Source of the DNA: Ochromonas danica
Taxonomy: Eukaryota > Sar > Chrysophyceae > Chromulinales > Chromulinaceae
Direction of reading: 5' to 3'
DNA length: 64,000 bases
Assembly (NCBI GenBank): GCA_015146655.1
Contig: VKHL01000080.1
Span: forward strand, 951-64,950
Part shown: piece by piece, positions 11,676-22,465 of the stretch
Layout: every line of letters begins with the position of its first letter
Position numbering within the stretch: position 1 is the first letter of the stretch
Translations under genes and position numbers: made by a program
Notes under the pieces: generated by a model
Seen by the model: only the letters and a program-made list of their open reading frames with translations
Told to the model about the DNA's origin: nothing
Databases searched by the model: none

Positions 11676-11854
11676 ATCCAGGTCTTCTTCTTCTTGATGA
11701 GCTGGGCTGAACAGAACTGAAGATACCCTTTGGTGAACTGAAAAAAGACTTCCGCAGAAGGTAGTAGTCGTAGTAGTAAGTGAATTCTCTGTTAGTATAA
11801 TAGCATCTATAAGATAGTGATTGTCATTGTCATTGTGAGCAGTCAGTCATTATT

Positions 11855-13471
11855 ATGTCATCAGATTGGAAGACTTTCTTTGCTCGTCAAATGAGTAATG
11901 CACAAGGATCAGAAGAAGAACGATCATGTGCTAACTTACTCTTTAATGAGAATGATATTCTGATGGGTGATCAACGATTAAATAATCTAGCTGCTATGAC
12001 GTATAATGCTCGTTCTTGTCAGGCTATCTTTAACTTAGTAGAGAAGGCGATCTCACCTGAAGAGAATCATTGGAAGACCATCTATAAAGCTCTTCTTCTT
12101 CTTCATACTTTACTACTCTATGGTTCTGAATTAGCAGTAGATAAGGCGATTAACTTATGTAAGTTCGTCTATCCACTTCGTTCTTATAATAGTGCCTTAG
12201 TAGTGAAGAAGAGATTGTTATTCTCTGGTGGAGGGACTGACTATGGTGCTCCTGTTCGAGCTACTGCTACCCTACTAACAGACATTCTCATGCAAGATAA
12301 TAACATCCGACAAGCTCGATTAGAAGCACGTGGTGGTACTCATGAATTGTTAATTCCTGTTGGTAATAAACCTCTTGTGGTAGATGAGAATAATCCTGCA
12401 GGAGGACAGACCATTTCATTTGGACAAGGTCTAACTACCTCTGTGGGTGCTGGCTATAGCCTACAGGCTGTACCAGGCATGTATGAAGGTAGACCTGATA
12501 GATACTTTGATAACCCCAATGATCAAAGAGGACGAGTGACACAGGGAAATAGTCAACGAACACGTGATGCATTAGCACCTAGTTTGTTAGATCTTGCTTT
12601 TGATACTCCTTCTCCTTCTTCGTCTACTACTAGCACTACCTTACCCCCAGCTGACTACTTACCAGCCTTACAGAGACAGGCTGAATTAGAGAAGCAACTT
12701 GCTGAGCAACAGGAGATTTTAAAGAAGCTACAGCAGCAGGTATTAGGAGGAGGAGGTGGTGGTGGGGGTGGTGGTGGACCTGCAGTAGCTATGGGAGGTA
12801 ATAACAATAGTGCCATGGGGGGAGTGGGTAATAATACTCCTCCTCCTGGTGCCTACCCTCCCGCAATGGATCTCCTGGGACTGCAAGGTCCAACACATCA
12901 CGTGCCTTCCTCCTCTTCTGGTACCTCCTCTTCTGTCTCGCTGTTGATGGACCCAACGGCTCTCTATCCTCCCGGTCCTTCCTTCCCTGCTAGTGCTACT
13001 GCTGGTCCTACTTTTGCTCCTGCTCCTGCGTCTATGCCTCCTATGACAGCAGGCTATCATCCATCGCAGCAGCAGCAACAGCAACAGTTCTATGGTGGTC
13101 AGGCACAAAGCTATCCTCTTCAAGGAGGCTACCCTGGTCAGACAGCCTATCCTGCGGGTCCTCTGGGAATGGGAGGCTATCATGTCCCTGGTGCTATGGC
13201 TGGCAATTCAATGTATCCTCCATCCTCTGCACCTGCTCAATATATGTCTACCATGGGGGGTGGTCCATCAATGATGATGGGCATGCCTCCTGCTGCTCCT
13301 GTCCCCATGATGGCCTATGGATCCATGGGGATGCCCCAAGTCAACGGAATGAATGCTAATCACTCATTATCCGTGACTCCTGGCTTGCCTCCTCCTCCTC
13401 CTCCTATGGCACCTGTGGAGATGCCTTCTCTTCCGCCTCCTCCTCCTCCTGCTCCTCCTTCCTTCTTCTAA
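11855..13471 (+). CDS. ENTH/ANTH-domain endocytic adaptor (epsin-like)
   Basis: This is an intronless frame of 538 aa. Residues 1-160 are an ENTH/VHS-type helical domain, seen in ENHWKTIYKALLLLHTLLLY and in the following helices with GAPVRATATLLTDIL; family members bind phosphoinositides on endocytic or endosomal membranes. LLDLAF (about residue 247) and MDLLGLQ resemble clathrin- or adaptor-binding peptides. A short coiled coil (RQAELEKQLAEQQEILKKLQ) precedes a Gly run and a long Met/Pro/Gly/Gln-rich tail ending in two polyproline runs, possible SH3 or profilin ligands. The domain is clear; epsin versus CALM/AP180 or a plant-like ENTH subtype is not. Confidence 0.75.
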   Translation: MSSDWKTFFARQMSNAQGSEEERSCANLLFNENDILMGDQRLNNLAAMTYNARSCQAIFNLVEKAISPEENHWKTIYKALLLLHTLLLYGSELAVDKAINLCKFVYPLRSYNSALVVKKRLLFSGGGTDYGAPVRATATLLTDILMQDNNIRQARLEARGGTHELLIPVGNKPLVVDENNPAGGQTISFGQGLTTSVGAGYSLQAVPGMYEGRPDRYFDNPNDQRGRVTQGNSQRTRDALAPSLLDLAFDTPSPSSSTTSTTLPPADYLPALQRQAELEKQLAEQQEILKKLQQQVLGGGGGGGGGGGPAVAMGGNNNSAMGGVGNNTPPPGAYPPAMDLLGLQGPTHHVPSSSSGTSSSVSLLMDPTALYPPGPSFPASATAGPTFAPAPASMPPMTAGYHPSQQQQQQQFYGGQAQSYPLQGGYPGQTAYPAGPLGMGGYHVPGAMAGNSMYPPSSAPAQYMSTMGGGPSMMMGMPPAAPVPMMAYGSMGMPQVNGMNANHSLSVTPGLPPPPPPMAPVEMPSLPPPPPPAPPSFF

Positions 13472-14030
13472 GTCCCTAGAAAGTGTATTTTGTTGTAGAT
13501 CAAACTAACAGTGAGATATAGCACACTACTACTACAACTACAACTACAACTAGTATAACATAACATGCTGTTGTTACGACGTGCACAATCACAATTACAG
13601 ATCTCTTTGCAGATTGTATGATGACATTCTGTGTGGCCATCATCATCATCATCATCATCATCATCTGTCTTGTAGACTACACTAGACTACACTAGTATGA
13701 TGACAGAGTGGTGAGGCGAAGGGAGGGAGGTAGCTACAGTGGTAACAATGACAAAGAAGTGAGAAGAAGTGAAGTGAGGAGGGCATGCAACAAGAGAACA
13801 ACAAAGAGGCAAAAAACAAACTACATGCTACAGTAGAACAGTAGACTACAGTAAAGTATAGTACAGTAGACTACACAACACAAGCAGACGAAGAAGAAGA
13901 GGTAGAAGATGAACAACAACAAAGAGCAGATGATGATGACGATGACGAGGAATACCCTTCACAGTCATCAAACTCTAGTAATATTATCAGCAGCATTCCA
14001 AGACAAGGCATTGGTGAACAAGGCAAGCAG
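13472..14030. other. Intergenic between convergent 3' ends
   Basis: It holds simple repeats: (ACTACAACT)n near 13525-13552, (CAT)n at 13638-13663 and TAGACTACA-type repeats near 13675-13695 and 13845-13875. These are probably 3' UTRs of the ENTH and WDR44-like genes. Nothing else was seen. Confidence 0.4.
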
Positions 14031-15005
14031 CTAATAGGCAGTGATCGGCAAGGCTCGACAGTAGACTCGCAATACTCCTTCAGCATCAGCTGTAACGATC
14101 ACTCGACTACAAAGGTCTCCCTCGTCCAGCCCTCCTCCTGCTCCTAACCCTAGACCTGGTACTAGACCTTCACCAACATTCTGTGCTGCATCCAAGTAGT
14201 CATATTGAGCTTGTAAGAAGGAATGGACAGCATCAAGAGGAGCAAAGATGGCCGCGGTAGTTGCAATAGCACCTCCTCCTCCTCCACCACCTCCACCAGT
14301 AGCCCCACCACCAGAGGTATTCTCCCAACTTTCAGTACATGAATTCCTTCCCATGCCATCACCAAAGAGACCAAACATACTTCCTGCTCCTACTGCATGG
14401 TCATAGTCTCCAAAGGGTCTAGTCTGCCAGATATGCACAGTGCCTGTATCAGATCCACAGATTATGAATCGTCCATCCTCACTGAAAGTAGCACGAATCT
14501 GCATCATCTTATTCTTCAAACCTCCTTTACATTTACCCACACATGAATAATCATCCAGACGACAGAGACGAAGACGATTATCATTCGTGGTAACAAGCAT
14601 AATGGGGCGGTTAGAAGAAAGAGCAGAAGAGAAACCTCCTCCTCCTACTCCTCCACTACCACTACTCCCTCCTCCAATACCTTCCCCCAGAGATATCCCT
14701 CCTTCACTACTAGTGATCGTAGCACCATTGTTACGAGGGAAGCTATTCCGTGGATTGTTGATGTTAGTAGCACCACGTTGAAGACTGAGAGGACGACTAC
14801 TAGCACTGTTATGTTTGTTTCCTTTTGTTGGTAAGAAGACCAAACCTGTTACCTTAGTACCTCTTTTATAACGGCCAGCATGATTCTTACACTCAATTTG
14901 AGTCTTGTATCGTAGAGGATCGTATTCAAAGAAGCTAATCTGTCCTTGAATTAGACCTGCTACAGCAGTTCCTCCATCGGGGGTAAACCCTACTGCTGTA
15001 ATCTA

Positions 15006-15058
<53 letters not shown>

Positions 15059-16777
15059 CATCATCATCTAATGATCATCTAGCATGTTGTCAATAGCAGA
15101 GATGTAATGTAATGTAACTTACAGTGTCTGAGGCTTGCAACCATTCCCTCACAGTGCCATCAGGAATGATATCCCACACTCTTAACTTACGATCAAAGCA
15201 GCCTGAGATGAAATACCTAATGACACATACAACACAATACAATATAATACCATACAATGTATACACAACAACAGTTAACATTAGTGTTAGTCTTAGTACT
15301 GGTGTCAGTGTTACATCACCAATATCACTATCATCATCAGTATCATCATGCTGATGATGATGATTATGGTCATGATGGTTGTTATGCTTATGGTTGTTAT
15401 ACTCATTATGATGTTAACGTACCGATCATGTAAAGGATGAAACTCAACTGCAGTGACAATATCTGGATGACGGAAATATTGTAAACAATCATTACGACTA
15501 ACATGCCATAATCGAATTGTCTTATCAACTGAAGCAGAAAGAATGAAACAAGACTTCGACCAGGACAGATCAATGACATCTGCTATGTGACCTTCTAGCA
15601 CTCGATAAGGTTCATTGTTTAAGAAGGAATGAATGAATGTCTGAGGTTTAGAAGGATCGACTAGGTCAGAGAGATCATTCAAAGGGAGGAAAGTCGTGCT
15701 ATCTGATGCATTTGATCCTGTGCTATGATTATCATCTGCTACAGAAGAATCACCTCCTCCTCCTCCTCCTCCACCACCACCACTACCTCCTCCTCCTCCT
15801 CCTGAGCTCTTCTTCTCACCTGCTGTTGTTGTCATCTCAACATTCTGTGCAACACAAAAGATAAAGACTTTACCATCTTGTCCTCCTGTAGCCAAGTAGA
15901 GTCCATTAGGAGAGAACTTCATGGTCCAGATAGGTCCTTGATGATGACGAATCTCTTGCTGGAGGTGAAGATGATCTCTAAAGACTGTGTTACGCTCTGT
16001 AGCAGTCACTTTGACCTTCAAGAGAGAAGGGAAGGCCGGGTGGAAGACTTGTCTGAAGACAAAGCCTTCTTCCTCTGCTGTCACTACTCGAGGTAGTGAG
16101 CCATAGCTCTTCTTCTTAGAACTACTTGTAGTAGTAGCAGCAGCAGGAGGAGAAGGGGTAGCACGATTGTTGTTCGAGTCAGAGCGATGACGTGGATAGG
16201 CAAGACGAGGTGTAGTAGAGGTGGTGGTAGGAGGAGGAGGAGGAGGAGGGTAGGGTCCACCCCCTGTAGTAGTACCTCTAGACATGGTGACAAGGGTAGG
16301 ACCAGGGAAATCATCTTCAAAGATCAGTGATTCATGATCTTCTGAGAGCTTTCGATGACTCTCGACTGCATCAGAGAGAGAAGAGAGAGAGGAGACGATT
16401 GATCCCTCCTTACCCCCACACAATTGGGAAGACAAGGAGGGACTTGAAAGACCCGCTAAATTCGATAATTGGACATATCCTGAAGAGACACCACCACCAC
16501 CACTTCCACCACCACCACGTTGGGAAGAAGAAGGAGGTGGAGGATTTTCAGTTTTCATGACTGAAGAGAAAGTGATCATATGACCACTGCCATTAGTTCC
16601 TAGACTACTATTACGACCTTTCTTACTTGTTATTCCTTCATGAGCATCATAGAAGCCATCTTCAGTATTGGTTTGAGAAGAACGACGAGACATGGGAGCA
16701 GAATCTTCTCCACCTCCTCCTCCACCACTAATACTAGGTCTTTGTTCTAGATAGAAGTCATCATCGTCTTCTTTCAT
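14031..16777 (-). CDS. WDR44: WDR44 (Rab11-binding rabphilin-11)-like WD40 protein
   Basis: Exons: 16777-15423, 15216-15123 and 15002-14031, 806 aa. The N-terminal 270 residues are Ser/Gly/Pro-rich and disordered. The rest is a seven-bladed WD40 propeller close to WDR44 block by block: GPIWTMKFSPNGLYLATGGQ, EGHIADVIDLSWSKSCFILS, SVDKTIRLWHVSRNDCL, VEFHPLHDRYFISGCFDRKL, then ITAVGFTPDGG and RYKTQIECKNHAGRYKRGTK. WDR44 binds active Rab11 and ER VAPs and acts in recycling-endosome export. Long Gly runs are inserted between blades (near residues 335 and 690). No FFAT motif was checked. Intron 2 holds a (CA)n microsatellite. Confidence 0.85.
15007..15056. repeat. (CA)n microsatellite in WDR44-like intron 2
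   Basis: About 25 CA units on the plus strand read (UG)n in the minus-strand transcript and end a few bases before the 3' splice site at 15003-15004. Confidence 0.95.
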
Positions 16778-17317
16778 GATAACATTCGATGTGTCGGAAT
16801 CGTCAAGACAACAATGAATGACACTAAGAAGAGAGTCAACCGTCCCACAGGCAAAACAGGTAAAAATCAGGTAAAATAGCGCGATAGGTAAAACCAGGCA
16901 AAGTATGGTAAAATCTTCATCACATAGCTATTCGTGTTGGTGATGTAAACTGCTGGAACAGCACAGTGTCTATAGTACTAGTCTAAGATGTGCTGCCTAC
17001 TCGAAGATAATGCCTTGTTCATACTCTCTCACAAGAAGTAGCCGAGAGAAAGGATAAGCAAAGTCTCTACAAGACAAGTGTTTCAAAGAGCAACTCATCA
17101 ACTACAACTTGTCTAGTACTACTCATATTGTTTGTATGAGTATACAGTAAATGGTTGTGCTACTAATATTGTAGTGTAGTATAGGTTGTAAATCAGATTT
17201 CATCAACTTAGCAAGAACACACTTTGTTTATCAAATGAAGGAAGACAAGACAAGATGACTATCTTCAGTAATCAATCACTCCTCACTCAGAAGAAGAAGA
17301 CAGTAAAGACCTTAAAG
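16778..17317. promoter_or_regulatory. WDR44-like promoter with AGGTAAAA cluster; remainder blank
   Basis: Between 16850 and 16915 the plus strand carries GGCAAAACAGGTAAAAATC, CAGGTAAAATAG, ATAGGTAAAACCAGGCAAAG and TATGGTAAAATC, 75-140 bp upstream of the WDR44-like start. No gene was recognised in the remaining 400 bp, which runs to the 3' end of RPN3. Confidence 0.5.
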
Positions 17318-19129
17318 CTATTCATCAAAGTCCTCCTCCATCTCCTTCAACAACTCATCGATGGTCTTGTCATCGTTCTGGTCTTTATTCCCTCCAGAGC
17401 CAGAGAGAACATTCTTCTTAGGGTGAGAGTCTTCAGGAGGGTAGCGCATACTCTTCACAGCCTCATTATGCACATCCAGACAGAAGGCAATGCGTCTATT
17501 AACCACCACCAACACCATCATCACCATCGTCATCAACAGGTTAGTTACGTCAGTTAGGGTATGTCTTACTTGTGGAAGGCTTTCTGTGGTTCTTCTGTAG
17601 AGTAGATGTCCATCACTTCTTGACAAGTTAACCATCCATTAGCATGATCAATCTGAGCCTCCATCACACCATCACGAATAGCTTTAGCACAGATATACTC
17701 AGCAGCTGTAGCACTAGCTAAGTGAAGTTTAGTCGCAATCTCAGCCAAAGAGATGCGAGAGTAAGACAAGGAGATCTTCCTCAGACCTGTCTTCAACACA
17801 TTATGACCTAAGCGTTGTACCAGAGTGAAGTTATGATCTGCTTCAAACAATGTCTTATATCTTTCCATGACTTGTTGAAAAGCAAGTAAATCTCCTGTTC
17901 GTACTGCTTGAGTGAGAGCAAGATAAGGTGATAAGGAGACTCGTAACTCTGCAGTATTGAAGAGAGATCTCTCTGGAATATCTCCCATTAACAACTGTAC
18001 GAGAACAATTAGTTTCTGTACTTGTCTTGTGAAGCCTAAAGCATGAGAAGGTGCTTTACGAGCTGCCATAGTGAGACGTTGATAAGCTTCACTATAATCT
18101 AACTGTACAGCTTGTATACGACCCATATAATACAAGTAACGACAGTATTGATTATTAGAAGCTTGTTCAGGGAAGTTAGCACGTAATGAAAGAGTATGTG
18201 CAGCTTCATAAAGATTAGCAGAGAGGTAGTTACGTAAGAGACAGTTGAGTAAGACTGCCTGACCCATCTCATCATGTCGTACAGCAGCGGTACGATAGAG
18301 AGCTAAGAGAGAAGGACGAATCTTCTCTAATTGGTCTTCTTCTCCTCCTCTACCCTCTACAGAGAGTTGTTGTTCTAGTCGTTCATGTGCTAAAGAGAAG
18401 TAGAAATAAGCTTTAGCAGAGAAGACATCAAGAGAACGACGATTGAATGATCGAATGCGATGGATGAGCACTTGAGAGGCTGAGGCAGCGTCGAGGTAGT
18501 GCTGGTCTCTCAACAAGGTAGTGATGATCAAGGTGAAGAGGTAGATCTCTACCTCGGGTAACACTGTCAACACAGTAGCTGAGCCACTACTAGCACTACC
18601 AGTAGTGGTAGCCTCTAACTCCATGGCCTCTCCCTCAGTAGCAGGTGAAGGGGTAGGGGCGGCGGCGGAGGAGGAGGATAGCTTGAGTTTGTCGAGGAAG
18701 GACAGCATGGTAGAGAGCACAGGGGCATCAGAAGGGATGTATCGATGAACTAGTTTGAGCAGTTGGTCACGATCAACATGTCTGCGAATAGAACAATTCT
18801 GACGGATAGCCTTCTGTAAGAGACGAGGTTGATTGAGTTCCACTCCTTTGGTGATATACAGAAGTTACTAGCAATGTCTAGTATAGTGTAGGTGGGGGGG
18901 GGGGGGGGGAGGGGGAAGGGGGGGACACAGTCCAGGGGTCACAGTCACAGTGATATAGTGAGTCAAAGTCAGTCAGAGAGTGAGAGTGAGAGTGAGAGGG
19001 GGGAGGGAAAGGGAAAGGGAAAGGCGTACCACTTATTGAGAGGTCTTTCTTATTCGATGAAGTCTTTCCATTACTGCTCTCATCAATTGTAGTTGTCACA
19101 GTGCTAACAGGATCTTCTTCTATCTCCAT
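17318..19129 (-). CDS. RPN3: 26S proteasome regulatory subunit RPN3 (PSMD3)
   Basis: Exons: 19129-19030, 18845-17570 and 17495-17318, 517 aa, near the usual RPN3 length. RPN3 is a PCI-domain lid subunit of the 19S regulatory particle. Diagnostic stretches are VEIYLFTLIITTLLRDQHY, RAFPEQASNNQYCRYLYY-like NFPEQASNNQYCRYLYYMGR, the PCI region with GLRKISLSYSRISLAEIATK, and the C-terminal HKRIAFCLDVHNEAVK block created by joining exons 2 and 3. The tail ends in acidic EMEEDFDE. Ser/Ala-rich insertions lie near residue 85. Intron 1 holds a 16-bp G run and G/A-rich repeats. It is tail-to-head with the WDR44-like gene. Confidence 0.93.
18893..19022. repeat. G-rich low-complexity tract in RPN3 intron 1
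   Basis: A run of about 16 G is followed by GAGGGGG, (GAGAGT)n and (GGGAAA)n tracts. The transcript of this minus-strand intron is C/U-rich. The plus strand could form a G-quadruplex. Confidence 0.85.
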
Positions 19130-19342
19130 GATAATTATGATTCACAATAAGTTGAACAGGGATAGAGTCAATTGATAGTTGAGTCAGTCAAAGCAAAGCA
19201 AAGCAGTCAAAGGGGAAGACAACAGCCTTGGCTCTGCGGAACTCCGGGGATCCAGATCTCCAGATATTAGCTATCTAGACTTCAGCGCTTTGCTATCTGC
19301 TGTCTTCGTTTTTCAGTTTTCAGAAATGAAAGATATAGTATC

Positions 19343-20078
19343 ATGAGCAGTCATCATCATCATCTTCTTCTCTCAGCTATCAAGTCTTCTCTTGATGAAG
19401 TCTTCACAGCTTGTGGATATCATAGAGACCCGTCAGAGACTAGTCCTAACCTCCTCCTATATACCAACCACCCTCCTCCTCCTCCTCCTCCTGCTACTAC
19501 TATCACTACAACAAGGTCTTCCCTCTTACACTTCCGCCTAGTGGTAATCGATCATGACCAAGTCATAGTCTATGCTAAGAGGAAGTCCTCTGATCATAAG
19601 GATGAGAATACTGTGAAGACCTTGGTAGTCAAGGTGACAGTGGATGACCTTCCTAGTGAGAGGTTGAAGTCTCTATTGAGGACCTCTCTAGCCTATCCTC
19701 TGTGCTCTGCCCCACAGGCTCTACTGCCAGCACTGTCCTACCTCTCTGAAGACCTTCTACTCACTCTCTTCATCTATCTCCCTATAGCAGACCTTCTCTC
19801 CTTGTCATCCTCTACGAAGAAGATCAGAGCAACTATGACTACCAGCTCAACCCTCTGGGACACTTTGTTGAAGAGAGGTGAGTGATGAGTGACTTCCTAT
19901 CCTGCTCTTCCACTCTGACTATAGCATTTTGAATTGATTTGAATGATGTGTATGTATGGTGTGTGTGTGTGTTTGTGTGTGTGTATGAATGGTGGGTGTG
20001 TGTGTATGAATGGTGTGTGTGTGTGTGTATGTGTGTATGTATGTATGTGTGTGTATGAATGGTGTGTGTGTGTGTGTA

Positions 20079-20109
<31 letters not shown>

Positions 20110-20177
20110 ATGTGTGTGTATGAATGGTGTGTGTGTGTGTATGAATGGTGTGTGTGTGTGTATGTGTGTGTCTGTGT

Positions 20178-20215
<38 letters not shown>

Positions 20216-20493
20216 TATGGATAGACTTCGGAGGGTCATCTGTCCTAGGCAGCCTGGAGGAGAGCATGGAGGCTAAGAAAAGGCATTACCAGCAGCTCTA
20301 TCTTCAGTGGCGAGGGATTAGAGGCTCTCATGGCCTGGGCCTATTCTCAGGTCTACCTCGTCGTGGTCCATGGCATGGATCTTGGTATAGAGAAGGGTCA
20401 CTCATACTCCCTCGTAGACTGCCTTTCCCTGGCCCTCTTGAAGATCCTACAAGAGGAGGAAGTGTTGACTTGGACTATTGGACCATTCCATGA
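19343..20493 (+). CDS. FBXO7-like F-box protein
   Basis: Exons: 19343-19877 and 20225-20493, 267 aa. Residues 130-178 form an F-box ([20 protein letters not shown], then [14 protein letters not shown] across the splice junction), the Skp1-binding module of SCF ubiquitin ligases. WxxLxxRDF(G) after the F-box is typical of the FBXO7 family. The N-terminal half ([18 protein letters not shown]) has no named motif. The C-terminus is rich in Arg/Pro/Gly ([18 protein letters not shown]), recalling the PI31/FBXO7 tail. The intron is a 260-bp (TG)n array. F-box is confident; the FBXO7 subfamily is moderate. Confidence 0.7.
19957..20216. repeat. (TG)n/(TATG)n microsatellite in F-box gene intron
   Basis: About 260 bp of TG repeats are interspersed with TATG, TGAATGG and TCTG variants. 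It fills the intron almost to the acceptor at 20223-20224. Long open frames across it on both strands (Val/Cys or His/Thr repeats) are artefacts. Confidence 0.95.
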
Positions 20494-20855
20494 ATGATCC
20501 TTCTCTTACCTCTGTTACCTCTGTTACCTATTGTACAGTACGTCACCTACCTTACCTACTATATATTATCTACATTACTACTAAATTATCTATTACCCAT
20601 TTCTCAATCGTCATATCCAATCTAAATGCTAGTTTAGCTAGTAATCCATACTATGATGAGAGGTAATAATCATCTATCACCACATTTAATTCGCTATTCT
20701 ATGCTTTAGTCTATTGTCATTAAGACAGTGAGACTGTCTTAAGTTAAACAACGCGTTTCAATCATCGGTTTCATTCCAAAGTGTTCTTTGCTCCTATCTG
20801 GTGATATAGAAGGCACTGTTCTGTAGCATCATCATCATCACTTGGTTGAGAGAGT
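20494..20855. other. Intergenic, nothing recognised
   Basis: This is an AT-rich spacer of 360 bp between two plus-strand genes, with short tandem duplications (CCTCTGTTA twice near 20510-20525; TACCT repeats). It presumably holds the 3' end of the F-box transcript and the next promoter. Confidence 0.4.
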
Positions 20856-21741
20856 ATGTCAGGAGGAGAGGAAGACAAAGTGATTCTTCATCAAAAGAAA
20901 GCCTTAGCTCAGACAATTCGAGAATGCCAACAACGAGAAGAACGTCGTCTTCACACCTTATCATCTCTCACCTCACAGAGAGAAGTACACCGTCTAGAAG
21001 AACGATATGAGCACGAGAGATCTCTTGAGAAGACGAAGATCGAGAACTTACAAAGTGATCTACAGCTATTAGAGCAGAGGAAGGCAGCAGGTCAGCAGCT
21101 GACGTCAGCAGCAGGTCAGTCTCTGTCAGCAAGACGTCAACAACAACGAGAAGATCATCGTCATCATCTTCAACATGCAAGGTATCAACCTGCTGTTAGT
21201 AGATTCTATGGTCTAGAGACGTTAGAAGATATTCAATTCCATGTTGATATCACAAAGAAGTTTGAGAAACATGATCGAGTGAATCAAAGACTTCAACAAT
21301 GTCAACCTTATGACCCTCGAGAAGACATTCGAAAGGTAAAGTAATACCTTTCCTCCTCCTCCTCCTCCTCCTCCTCCTCCTCCTCCTCCTGCTACCCTAC
21401 CTTACCTTACCTTACCTTACCCTCCTCCTCCTACCCTAACCCTCTAATTGACTTGTCTTGTATGGTATTAGTTGCATCTGCTAAATGAGAAGAAGCAAGT
21501 GTTAGAGAAGTTGATCTCTATACAGAGTGGTGGTAGAGGTGGAGGAGGAGGAGGTAGTGTGAGGAGAGGGCCATCCAGTGACTACAGCGGGTCAAGCTAT
21601 GGAGGAAGTGAAGTCTCCTACGCCACCTTTGCTACCTCTTCCTCTGCCAGCAGACCTCATCATCATCAACAACAACAACAACAACAACAACAGACTAGTA
21701 AAGTACCTGCTACTATACCACGACTGAAGCTTGCTGGCTGA
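20856..21741 (+). CDS. Coiled-coil protein of unknown function
   Basis: Exons: 20856-21335 and 21472-21741, both phase 0, 249 aa. Residues 5-120 are strongly helical and charged (ALAQTIRECQQREERRLHTL and following heptads), then YGLETLEDIQFHVDITKKFE and a second helix LNEKKQVLEKLISIQ. The C-terminal 75 residues are Gly/Ser-rich with a Gln/His run and end in a basic peptide. No family is recognised. Splice sites fit (AAG|GTAAAG and TTAG|TTG), and the intron is a CCT/TACCT repeat. The heptad block suggests a cytoskeletal, centrosomal or trafficking scaffold, which is inference. Confidence 0.65.
21355..21430. repeat. (CCT)n and (TACCT)n microsatellite
   Basis: About twelve CCT units are followed by TACCT pentamers, inside the intron of the coiled-coil gene. 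Confidence 0.9.
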
Positions 21742-22465
21742 GAATGAAATGAAATCTACCCTCTTACCCTCTTCTTCTCTATATATACCTGCTGTCTGTT
21801 TCTCTCTCTCTCTCTCTCTCACACACAGTGATGTCATGTCTCTCTGTCTGGTTGTGTCTGGTGTGTTCTGTTTGATTTGATTTGATTTAGTGTTGTAGTA
21901 TATAGTAGTGATTATCAACTTTAACTTCCCAATAGTCTAATAACAAGAAGTCTAGCAAACACACACACACACACACTGTGTGTTGTTAGTAGACTACAGT
22001 GGTAGATATGCACTGTGCACTCCTCAATCACAAGACAGGACAATACATGACATGAATGATGGCTGATGTTAACCATTGATTGTCTTAGGGAGATACAACA
22101 ACGTCATGTAAAGTAATGCAATGTAATGTAATGTAATGTAAAGTGGACTTCAATGTCTTTGAAGCAAACTTTAGTATCGTATCGGTTTTTGTGGCTGCCG
22201 ATCGATACCGGTATCGATATCGTATCGGGTCAAAACGATACGATACGATACTAATGCCTACTAGACTACACTGGCACTCAACAGTAACAATTCCATTACA
22301 TAAGAATGAATGACTTAAATCATGAATTACATCATTTTAGAGCTACACTACAGTACAGTACAGTACAGTACAGTACAGTCAGTACAAGTAGCTACATCAC
22401 GCACACATACACATACACACAGAGTGTGTTACGAGATAGAGAGAGAGAAGAAAGGTTAACATTCC
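21742..22465. other. Intergenic with simple repeats and a small MITE
   Basis: It contains (CT)n near 21800-21820, (AC)n near 21960-21976, (AATGT)n near 22110-22140, (ACAGT)n near 22352-22378, and the 84-bp palindromic element listed separately. No coding region was found. Confidence 0.5.
22171..22254. mobile_element. Miniature inverted-repeat element (MITE), 84 bp
   Basis: The ends are perfect 14-bp inverted repeats: TTAGTATCGTATCG at 22171-22184 and its reverse complement at 22241-22254. Taking the outer TA as a target duplication leaves an 11-bp GTATCGTATCG terminus. The middle contains an 18-bp perfect palindrome ATCGATACCGGTATCGAT at 22201-22218. The element encodes nothing. The TA target suggests mobilisation by a Tc1/mariner-type transposase; that assignment is inference. 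Confidence 0.65.

Noticed and set aside
13638-13663. (CAT)n array considered as a CRISPR-like or satellite repeat
   Set aside because: It is a short perfect trinucleotide microsatellite without spacers.
19839-20267. Long His/Thr and Val/Cys repeat frames on both strands
   Set aside because: They arise from the (TG)n microsatellite in the F-box intron.
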